Under the pieces are notes generated by a model, which worked only from the letters and a program-made list of their open reading frames with translations, had not been told where the DNA came from and ran no database searches. Source: an uncultured Ignavibacteria bacterium (GTDB lineage Bacteria; Bacteroidota; Ignavibacteria; SZUA-365). Taken from it: 6,086 bases of DNA. Each line of letters begins with the position of its first letter. Within the stretch, counting starts at the first letter, position 1. This document shows, in pieces, positions 1 to 5,680 of this stretch. The DNA is taken from positions 1 to 6,086 of the forward strand of contig CAJXSA010000244.1 of assembly GCA_913060595.1 (NCBI GenBank), written 5' to 3'. The translations under genes and the position numbers were made by a program.

Positions 1-287
1 AGCCCGGCATTCCCAACGGGCTGCTCTGTCACAAGCCGGATTACCTGGAAGAGGCCTCGGAGTGGGGGGTGAACCTGATGGTCAGTGGACACACGCACGG
101 CGGACAGATTGTGCTGGCGCGGGTGTTCGGCACTGTCATAACCCCCGCGGCGCTCATCTCAGGGTATGTCGAGGGACTCTACCGCCTTGACCGCACGCAG
201 CTGTACGTCACGCGCGGCATCGGAACGGTGGGACTTCCGGTACGCATCAACTGTCCCCCGGAAATCACGGTGCTGACGCTGACATAA
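1..287 (+). CDS. Metallophosphoesterase, YkuE/YaeI-like, C-terminal part (5' end outside window)
   Basis: This is the C-terminal end of a calcineurin-like metallophosphoesterase; 94 residues are readable in the frame starting at position 3, and the stop TAA is at 285-287. The diagnostic motif is SGHTHGGQ, just after the fragment NLMV; its histidines are metal ligands of the binuclear site in this superfamily. A little upstream, LLCHKPDYLEEA occupies the place of the usual LLSHNPD metal-binding segment, with Cys where Ser or Ala is more common. The tail, with RGIGTVGLPVRINCPPEITV, matches the conserved ending of YkuE/YaeI-type proteins, which are membrane-associated phosphoesterases; some are reported to act on lipid A precursors or UDP-linked lipids. 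The exact substrate cannot be told from this fragment. The GTG at 69 is only an internal valine, because the open frame and family similarity continue to the left edge. It converges on the asparaginyl-tRNA synthetase gene. Confidence 0.9.
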   Translation, partial: PGIPNGLLCHKPDYLEEASEWGVNLMVSGHTHGGQIVLARVFGTVITPAALISGYVEGLYRLDRTQLYVTRGIGTVGLPVRINCPPEITVLTLT

Positions 288-344
288 TCTTTCCCGCTCC
301 CGGGTTTCGCCGCGTGCGGAGCACTCGTCCACCTGCGGAATACG

Positions 345-422
345 AATGAAGGAAAAATGAAAAGATGGAAATGTTGCCACCAGCGGCATGTTTCCATCTT
401 TCCGTTTTTCCTTCTTTTCATT
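345..422. terminator. Long imperfect hairpin, probable bidirectional terminator
   Basis: A large inverted repeat lies between the two convergent genes. An 11-bp perfect core pairs 361-371 with 391-401. It extends outward through 351-359 with 403-411, with one A/C mismatch (360/402) and one G-T wobble, and further through 345-350 with 417-422 after a 5-nt bulge on the right. It extends inward through two wobbles and a bulged T to a TGCC/GGCA stem closed by a 6-nt loop at 379-384. The left arm is purine-rich and the right arm pyrimidine-rich. A transcript from either strand would therefore form the hairpin with a U-rich 3' arm, as expected of a terminator shared by convergent genes. The pairing is seen directly; termination is inferred. 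It is longer than a typical intrinsic terminator and could be a copy of a dispersed repeat. Confidence 0.6.
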
Positions 423-427
423 TGCGA

Positions 428-451
428 CCGGCGATGACACGTGGTCGCCGG
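428..451. repeat. Short GC-rich inverted repeat downstream of asnS
   Basis: A perfect 7-bp GC-rich stem pairs 428-434 with 445-451 around a 10-nt loop containing CACGTG. It starts 12 bases after the asnS stop codon on the minus strand. No T-run follows it directly on that strand, so by itself it is not a canonical intrinsic terminator. It could protect the mRNA 3' end or act together with the larger hairpin just beyond it. Confidence 0.4.
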
Positions 452-463
452 ATCGCCGTCCCG

Positions 464-1966
464 CTACGGCCGGTTGCGATGAATGAGCCGCGGGAAGGGA
501 ATGGTTTCCCGCACGTGGTCGATGCCGCAAATCCATGCGACCGTGCGCTCCACGCCGAGTCCGAAACCGGAATGCGGCACGCTGCCGTAGCGGCGCAGGT
601 CGAGGAACCACTCGAAGACGTCCTGGGGGAGATTATGCTCTTCGATGCGCTCGAGGAGGAAGTCGAGGTTGTCTTCGCGCTGGCTGCCGCCGACAATCTC
701 GCCGTAGCCTTCCGGGGCCAGCACGTCCATTGCCAGGGCCTTGCTCTCGTCCTCGGGATCGCGCTTCATGTAAAACGCCTTCACGCCCGCGGGATAGCGG
801 TGCACGATGACGGGGCGGTCGAAATACCATGTCAGCAGTGTCTCGTCACTGCCGCCGAGGTCTCCGCCGTGTTCGAAGTTGCGTGCCGATTCCTTCCATT
901 TCGGAAGGTTGCGAAGCAGTTCGTCGAGCTCGGCGACGCGGTTGTTGATTTCGATCTCTCTCGCGTCGAATTTCTTGCGCTGCCACTGCTTGACCTGGTT
1001 GTACTGTGCGGCATTGCTCTCGAGCTCTGCCAGCAGTTCCGTGCGTTCCTTCTCCGCGGCGGCCTGTTTCTCATCGACCATTTCCGCGGTGCGGTCGCTG
1101 TGCAGCATTTCCACGGCTTCGTCGTAAGAGACACGGGGGAAGGGCGGGACGATGTTCTCGAGCACGCTGATGTCGCGGCCGAGTTCTGCGAGTTCCGCCT
1201 TGCGTTCCTTGAGAACGGTCTGCACGATGTGTGCGATGAAGTCCTCAGCCAGCTTCATATCGTCGTCGAGATCGAACCAGGCCATTTCCGGTTCCACCAT
1301 CCAGAACTCTGTCAGGTGGCGGCGGGTCTTGGACTCCTCTGCGCGGAAGGTCGGTCCGAACACGTAGATTTTCCCCAGCGCCATGGCGCCGGCTTCGCCG
1401 TAGAGCTGGCCGGACTGTGTCAGGTATGCCTTGCCGAGCTTGAAATACTCGGTTTCGAACAGCGTAGAAGTACCCTCCACTGCGTTCGGTGTCAATACGG
1501 GTGCGTCGAAGAGCACGAAACCGCGGTCGTCGAAGAAATTGCGAATGGCGCGGATGATGCTGTGCCGGATGCGCAGGATGGCCACCTGCCGGCGCGAGCG
1601 TATCCAGAGATGGCGGCGGTCGGCGAGGAACTCGATGCCGTGCTCCTTCGGCGTGATGGGATACTCTTCTGCGATGGCGACCACATCGAGTGCGGTGACG
1701 TCCATTTCATATCCCCCGGGCGCGCGTTCGTCGGCGCGCACGGTGCCGGTGACGGTGAAGGAGGATTCCTGCGTCAGCGATTTCGCGTTCTCCCAGCCCT
1801 GTGCGGAGACGCTTTCCGGTGTGACGACGCACTGACAGATGCCGGTGCCGTCGCGGAGAATGAGGAAGATTATTTTTCCGCCTTCACGGCTGTTGTAAAG
1901 CCAGCCCTTCAGGGTGACCTCATCACCGACATGACGGTCGAGTTCTTCGATATACACGTCAACCAT
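464..1966 (-). CDS. asnS: Asparaginyl-tRNA synthetase (class IIb) with a helical insertion
   Basis: The enzyme ligates asparagine to tRNA(Asn) in the cytoplasm, using ATP; it is 500 residues. Residues 1-100 form the anticodon-binding OB fold (VTLKGWLYNSREGGKIIFL). Class II motif 1 is near 145-160, motif 2 spans 203-230 (FGPTFRAEESKTRRH), GGSQRE is at 426-431, and motif 3 is at 465-481 (HSGFGLGVERTVAW). The end, HVRETIPFPR, favours AsnRS over AspRS. The overall sequence resembles the Thermus form rather than the E. coli form. Residues about 291-365 hold an extra charged segment with two predicted helices, absent from the roughly 438-residue Thermus enzyme as I remember it. The ATG at 1966 is chosen because the OB fold begins right after it; no Shine-Dalgarno sequence is visible. 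It is the last gene of the minus-strand run, 75 bp after ppx. The stop is TAG at 464-466. Confidence 0.96.
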   Translation of the reverse strand: MVDVYIEELDRHVGDEVTLKGWLYNSREGGKIIFLILRDGTGICQCVVTPESVSAQGWENAKSLTQESSFTVTGTVRADERAPGGYEMDVTALDVVAIAEEYPITPKEHGIEFLADRRHLWIRSRRQVAILRIRHSIIRAIRNFFDDRGFVLFDAPVLTPNAVEGTSTLFETEYFKLGKAYLTQSGQLYGEAGAMALGKIYVFGPTFRAEESKTRRHLTEFWMVEPEMAWFDLDDDMKLAEDFIAHIVQTVLKERKAELAELGRDISVLENIVPPFPRVSYDEAVEMLHSDRTAEMVDEKQAAAEKERTELLAELESNAAQYNQVKQWQRKKFDAREIEINNRVAELDELLRNLPKWKESARNFEHGGDLGGSDETLLTWYFDRPVIVHRYPAGVKAFYMKRDPEDESKALAMDVLAPEGYGEIVGGSQREDNLDFLLERIEEHNLPQDVFEWFLDLRRYGSVPHSGFGLGVERTVAWICGIDHVRETIPFPRLIHRNRP

Positions 1967-2041
1967 GGATGTGCTGTTCGCTGCTGTGAGACATGCAAAG
2001 AATGCAAGATAGGAAAAATGTCGCTGAATGGAGAGCGCGCG
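1967..2041 (-). promoter_or_regulatory. Leader between ppx and asnS, possible asnS promoter
   Basis: This 75-bp gap is the longest between genes of the minus-strand run and is richer in A and T than the genes around it. Read on the minus strand it contains TATCTTGC (2004-2011), which approximates the Bacteroidota minus-7 element TAnnTTTG, and a nearby CTTTGC. I find no convincing partner TTTG element at the expected distance upstream. Two ATGCAA hexamers lie 9 bases apart on the + strand (1993 and 2002). No strong terminator hairpin for ppx is visible. A promoter for asnS here is a guess based on spacing and one weak motif. Confidence 0.25.
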
Positions 2042-3604
2042 TCACGTGTCGCTGTCGACATGCAGCGCGAGCCGGCGGCGATACACCTCCTCGAAAAGCG
2101 CACTGCGCCGATCGGCGCCCCACAGCTCGATGCTGCTGTCCGCGTCGTGCTTGAGGCCGAGATCGACATGCACCGTTTTCTTCTCGACGCGGCAGTGTAT
2201 GCTCGCGAAAATGTCCCTGTGCCTTCTGTCGAGTCCGTCGGCGACGCGCAGCAGGGCGGCAAGCTTGCGGACGCGGAGCTGGTCCTCGTCGCTGAGGCGG
2301 GGAAAGCCTTCGTGCTTGCTCTTGGGGTGACTTTTTCGGTGATATCGTGCGAGGTTGGCGACGATTTCGATTTCCCTGTCGGTGAATCCCATCAGCTCGC
2401 TGTGACGGATCAGGTAATAGCTGTGCTTATGATGCTGGGAGTGGGAAATGTGGTAGCCGATGTCGTGCAGGATGGCGGCCGCCTCGAGGTATTCGCGGTC
2501 GGAATGCGCGAGGCCGTGCAGCGCGTGCAGCTGGTCGTACAGGGAGAGCACGGTGCGGCGGACCGTGGCTGCGTGACGGGCTTCGTAGTGGCAGGATTCG
2601 GCGAGATGGTATATGCTGGCTTTCCGGATGTCGGTCAGGTGGTCGACGGATCGCTCTTCCCCCGCCTGCTTCTGCACCGTGTCGAGCAGGATGCCTTCGC
2701 GCAGCGCATAGGCGCTTGTCACCATGCGGGGGATCTGCAGCTGTTCGAACACCTGTTCGAGTATCAGCGCGCCTGCAACGATGATATCCGCGCGTGCCGG
2801 ATCCAGTCCGGGGATGTTTCGCCGATGACCCACGGTTTTGTGCGACAGGATCGTCTCGACCATTTCATGCAGGTCCGCGCGCTCGATGGTCGTGTTTCCC
2901 TCGTCATTGCTGACGGGTTCGCCGCGTGCGGCGAGTATCATGCCGGCGATGTTGAGAATGGTGCCGGAGCTGCCCGCGACGATGTCGATGGGCCGATCGC
3001 GCGTGGCGCGCGCGACAGGGTCGAGGGCGCCGATCAGGTGCGCGCGGCAGGAGGCGATATCCTTGTTCTTGATTGTTTTTCCGCTGAAATAACGACGCGA
3101 CAGCCGCACCGCACCGAGCTTCAGGCTGTTGGCGTAATGGACGCTGCCCTTTTCCCCGACGAGAAATTCGGTGCTGCCGCCACCGATGTCCACGAGCAGC
3201 GTGGACTTCGGGTACACCGGCAGCGCCTGCATGACGCCGAGATAGATGAGCCGGGCCTCCTCGTAGCCGCTGACCACCTCGATCTCGATGCCGAGTTCAT
3301 CGCGGACACGCTGCAGGAACTCGTCCCGGTTCAGCGCTTCACGCACCGCGCTGGTCGCGATTGCGCGTACAGGGGCGTCATGGGTCTGGGCGATGAGGGC
3401 GAAACGGCGCAGGGTGTCGATGGCGCGCCCGATGGCCTCTTCGCCGAGATGTTTCATGTCCGACATGCCTTCCCCCAGACGCACGACTTCCTTGTCCCTG
3501 CCGAGCACGGTGAACTTTCCGTTGCTCTTCACGTCGGCGATCACGAGATGGAAGGAGTTCGTTCCGAGATCGATCGCGGCGAGTCTGCGAATGCGGTTGG
3601 GCAT
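2042..3604 (-). CDS. ppx: Exopolyphosphatase / pppGpp phosphohydrolase (Ppx/GppA family) with C-terminal HD-like domain
   Basis: Members of this family release phosphate from inorganic polyphosphate and/or convert pppGpp to ppGpp, in the cytoplasm. The 520-residue product is close to E. coli Ppx (about 513). The N-terminal half is an ASKHA-fold ATPase-like domain: phosphate loop AAIDLGTNSFHLVI (9-22), ATSAVREA (83-90), SGYEEARLIYLGV (112-124) with the expected catalytic glutamate, LLVDIGGGSTEFLVG (136-150) and VAGSSGTILNIA (209-220). The C-terminal half carries an HD-type helical domain with ILHDIGYHISHS (378-389) and an HxxH-like cluster at 391-394, followed by a small C-terminal domain. The frame stays open upstream to 3796, but the family alignment begins at the ATG at 3604, which has an AGGAGG ahead of it. 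Polyphosphatase versus GppA activity cannot be separated by eye. Confidence 0.93.
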   Translation of the reverse strand: MPNRIRRLAAIDLGTNSFHLVIADVKSNGKFTVLGRDKEVVRLGEGMSDMKHLGEEAIGRAIDTLRRFALIAQTHDAPVRAIATSAVREALNRDEFLQRVRDELGIEIEVVSGYEEARLIYLGVMQALPVYPKSTLLVDIGGGSTEFLVGEKGSVHYANSLKLGAVRLSRRYFSGKTIKNKDIASCRAHLIGALDPVARATRDRPIDIVAGSSGTILNIAGMILAARGEPVSNDEGNTTIERADLHEMVETILSHKTVGHRRNIPGLDPARADIIVAGALILEQVFEQLQIPRMVTSAYALREGILLDTVQKQAGEERSVDHLTDIRKASIYHLAESCHYEARHAATVRRTVLSLYDQLHALHGLAHSDREYLEAAAILHDIGYHISHSQHHKHSYYLIRHSELMGFTDREIEIVANLARYHRKSHPKSKHEGFPRLSDEDQLRVRKLAALLRVADGLDRRHRDIFASIHCRVEKKTVHVDLGLKHDADSSIELWGADRRSALFEEVYRRRLALHVDSDT

Positions 3605-3617
3605 GGTCTGTGCTGTT

Positions 3618-3623
3618 CCTCCT
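3618..3623 (-). promoter_or_regulatory. Shine-Dalgarno sequence of ppx, overlapping the upstream stop codon
   Basis: AGGAGG is read on the minus strand and overlaps the TAG stop (3622-3624) of the glycosyltransferase gene. It sits 13 nt from the ppx ATG at 3604, a rather long spacer, with no ATG, GTG or TTG at the more usual distance. It is the only strong Shine-Dalgarno sequence I see in this gene run. It supports the choice of start and suggests translational coupling to the upstream gene. Confidence 0.65.
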
Positions 3624-4779
3624 ACCGCTGCTGTTCCTGTGGCTCTTCGGCGTCGTCGATCGTGTCCTGCGGTGCGGTGCGGCGAAGCGCGCGGAGCATG
3701 TCGGTCAATACGTGCCAGACTTTCTCGACACTGATGTGTTCGACGCTGCCGTGCCTGCCGAGGATAAAGCGGTGGTGTGCGCCGAGGGGCGCCCACTGCA
3801 GGGGATCGGTGGGACCGAACAGGCTCAGTGTCGGTGTCCCGACGCCGGCGCTGACATGCATCATTCCGGTGTCGTTGGTGACGTATGCGTCGCAGTTGCT
3901 GATGACCGCTGCGACATCGCGTATCGGTTCGTTGTGCATCACCAGTGACGCGTTCGGCATGTTGAGCGTCATTTCTCGCAGGGGAGCTTCATCATCCGGC
4001 CCCGCGGTGATGACGATGAACGCGCCGTAGATCTCGGCGCAGCGATTGGCGATTTCTGCGAATCGCAACGCGTCCCATCGGTTCGGAATCTTGGCCGCCC
4101 CCGGGTGAAAGCCGATAACGATCTCGCGTCCGCCTTTCTTTTTCGCGATCAGCTCCTGTCCCCTCTGTCTCTCTTCGTCGTCGAGTCCGATTTCCAGTCC
4201 GAGGGATACCTGCTCGAGCACGAGAATGCTGGCGATATCGAGATTGCGCTGTGTCTGATGCCGCGTGGGATCGCGCTGCCAGTCCAGCGCCACTTTCACG
4301 TTGTAGAAATACCCGGTCAGGTTGGTTTTGCCGCTGAGCGATCCCGGACCGATGCGGCGGGCGGCGCGGGAAAAGAATGTCAGCACATCGCTGGTGACGG
4401 ACATGGAGACCGTCGCGGGAGTGATGGCGAGATCGAATTTCCTTCGGCGCAGGGCGCGTCCGAAACGCCAGACCTGGAAAGGGGAGCGGAGGAATTTGTT
4501 CTTGTCGTAGACGATGATTTCGTCGAGGAAGGGAGCGCCGCGCAGAATTTCGCTGTTCAGCGGCCGGGCCAGGAGAGCGATGTGCGCCTCGGGATAGGTT
4601 GCCCGCAGCGCCCGCAGCAGCGGAACGGCGCAGAGCATGTCGCCGAGCTGATTGTGCTGTCGCACCACGAGGATGTTTCGCACGGAGCTGCGCGGGACTG
4701 TCGTGACTCTGCGCACATGAATGAAAAGGCGCACAGTGCCGAACAGGAAGCGTTTGAAGGATTTCTCAAGGAATTTCAT
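3622..4779 (-). CDS. Glycosyltransferase family 9 (heptosyltransferase-like)
   Basis: This 385-residue protein has the two-domain GT-B layout of ADP-heptose:LPS heptosyltransferases (WaaC/WaaF/RfaQ), which add sugars to lipopolysaccharide core at the cytoplasmic face of the inner membrane. Recognisable segments are ILVVRQHNQLGDMLCAVPLL (36-55, with the Gly-Asp of the N-terminal domain), IGFHPGAAKIPNRW (222-235), the donor-site region TNDTGMMHVSAGVGTP (301-316) and FGPTDPLQW (321-329). About 35 basic and hydrophobic residues precede the first Rossmann strand and may form an amphipathic membrane anchor. The tail after 365 is hydrophilic, acidic and probably disordered. The ATG at 4779 is the first start after the preceding gene and has no clear Shine-Dalgarno sequence; a start inside the N-terminal extension cannot be excluded. 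Donor and acceptor sugars are unknown, so no gene symbol is given. Confidence 0.9.
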   Translation of the reverse strand: MKFLEKSFKRFLFGTVRLFIHVRRVTTVPRSSVRNILVVRQHNQLGDMLCAVPLLRALRATYPEAHIALLARPLNSEILRGAPFLDEIIVYDKNKFLRSPFQVWRFGRALRRRKFDLAITPATVSMSVTSDVLTFFSRAARRIGPGSLSGKTNLTGYFYNVKVALDWQRDPTRHQTQRNLDIASILVLEQVSLGLEIGLDDEERQRGQELIAKKKGGREIVIGFHPGAAKIPNRWDALRFAEIANRCAEIYGAFIVITAGPDDEAPLREMTLNMPNASLVMHNEPIRDVAAVISNCDAYVTNDTGMMHVSAGVGTPTLSLFGPTDPLQWAPLGAHHRFILGRHGSVEHISVEKVWHVLTDMLRALRRTAPQDTIDDAEEPQEQQR

Positions 4780-4796
4780 AAGCTGCGCACAGCGGC

Positions 4797-4991
4797 TCAG
4801 GCGCTGCCATTCTCATCGTCGAGTTCCTCGAAATCCGCATCCACGGCGCTGCCGTCGAAGCGGCTCTTCCGGGATGATCGCCGGAATGGATTCGACGCGC
4901 CGGGCGTCTTTCGTTTCGCCCCGGTGAGGCGCCTGAAAAGCGAGTACACGAGCCAGCCGATGGCGACCATGAATATGAGACGGAAAATCAT
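4797..4991 (-). CDS. Small single-pass membrane protein with acidic tail, function unknown
   Basis: The predicted product is 64 residues. Residues 1-19 form one hydrophobic helix (MIFRLIFMVAIGWLVYSLF), followed by a strongly basic stretch (about 20-45, many Arg and Lys, which predicts a cytoplasmic C-terminus) and an acidic end with VDADFEELDDE. I associate similar helix, basic linker and DADFEE tails with short uncharacterised proteins of Bacteroidota and Chlorobiota, but can name no family with certainty. Its coding status is supported by context. Its ATG overlaps the kinase stop by one base (TGATG at 4993-4989), it ends 17 bp before the glycosyltransferase start, and it fills the gap exactly. 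The antisense frame is also open here, so openness alone is weak evidence. Confidence 0.72.
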   Translation of the reverse strand: MIFRLIFMVAIGWLVYSLFRRLTGAKRKTPGASNPFRRSSRKSRFDGSAVDADFEELDDENGSA

Positions 4992-5650
4992 CAGGGATCC
5001 CGGGGTAAGCGTGACATGGGCGTGTAGTATTCAACGGCGACGTGATCCGGCTTCGTGATTTCGCGGATCAGCTCGTCGAGATGGTCTTCATGCTTGACAA
5101 AGTCTATTTCTGTCGCGTTCACGATGAGCAGGGGACTCGACTTATAGCGGAAAAAGAAGTAGTTGTACGCGTCGTTGAGATCGGAGATGTACTTCCGCGA
5201 CATGGCCCGTTCGAAATCGCGGCCGCGGAGGCGGATGTTCTGCATCAGTCGATCGACGCTGGACTGCAGGTACACGACGAGATCCGGCTTCGCGAGCGAT
5301 TTTTCCATGTTCGCCGCAAGCATGTCGTACAGGTGGAGTTCGTCGTCCTGCAGGTTCAGATGCGCGAAGACCTTGTCCTTCTCAAATATGTAGTCGGTGA
5401 TCAGGAACTCGCTGAACAGCTCCTGCTGGGCGAGCGTTTGCAGCTGCTTGAACCGTGTGAGGAGGAAAAACAGCTGCGTCTGGAAGGCGTACCGTTCGGG
5501 ATTCTGGTAGAATCGTTCGAGGAAAGGATTTTCCTCGAATTTCTCCAGCACGAGCTGCCCTCCCATGCGCTCGTGAATCAGGCGGGTGAGGCTGGTTTTC
5601 CCGGCCCCGATCACTCCTTCGATCGCGATATAGCGGACTTCTTTCTGCAT
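4991..5650 (-). CDS. Deoxynucleoside kinase (dNK / deoxyadenosine-deoxyguanosine kinase family)
   Basis: The enzyme phosphorylates deoxynucleosides at the 5' position in the salvage pathway to dNTPs, in the cytoplasm. The 219-residue length is usual for bacterial members. The P-loop is EGVIGAGKTS (11-20). FEENPFLERFYQNPERYAF (38-56) supplies the substrate-site glutamate region and helix, and the LID segment NIRLRGRDFER (138-148) carries the arginines that bind phosphates. Where the Bacillus-type enzymes have a DRS motif, this protein has TDYIFEKD (85-92), which to my recollection is normal in Bacteroidota homologues. The ATG at 5650 immediately precedes the first strand; a Shine-Dalgarno sequence is not apparent. 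It follows folK by 30 bp and overlaps the next gene by one base. The preferred substrate (dA, dG, dC or dT) cannot be told from sequence alone. Confidence 0.92.
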   Translation of the reverse strand: MQKEVRYIAIEGVIGAGKTSLTRLIHERMGGQLVLEKFEENPFLERFYQNPERYAFQTQLFFLLTRFKQLQTLAQQELFSEFLITDYIFEKDKVFAHLNLQDDELHLYDMLAANMEKSLAKPDLVVYLQSSVDRLMQNIRLRGRDFERAMSRKYISDLNDAYNYFFFRYKSSPLLIVNATEIDFVKHEDHLDELIREITKPDHVAVEYYTPMSRLPRDP

Positions 5651-5680
5651 GCACTGTTTTGGTATGCGTGCGCCCGTGGC

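Noticed and set aside
69..287. A 72-residue gene starting at the GTG at 69
   Set aside because: The reading frame and metallophosphoesterase similarity continue upstream to position 3, so this is an internal valine of a longer protein.
288..344. Possible short gene or regulatory element after the phosphoesterase stop
   Set aside because: I see only a tiny CCGC/GCGG self-complementary stretch and no start with a ribosome-binding site.
159..611. 150-codon minus-strand frame across the convergent gap
   Set aside because: It crosses both hairpins and the ends of two real genes in the wrong frames, with low-complexity arginine-rich translation.
3605..3796. N-terminal extension of the Ppx protein by 64 residues
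   Set aside because: The extension lies inside the glycosyltransferase gene in another frame, is arginine-rich without conservation, and a Shine-Dalgarno sequence supports the ATG at 3604.
365..4030. Very long + strand open frame as a real gene
   Set aside because: It is antisense to three genes with clear family motifs, codon-aligned with two of them, lacks any recognisable domain, and has no ribosome-binding site; its openness follows from absent TTA, CTA and TCA codons.
4105..5058. 317-codon + strand open frame opposite the glycosyltransferase, microprotein and kinase end
   Set aside because: It is a shadow of well-supported minus-strand genes; its composition is that of an antisense translation and no motif is seen.
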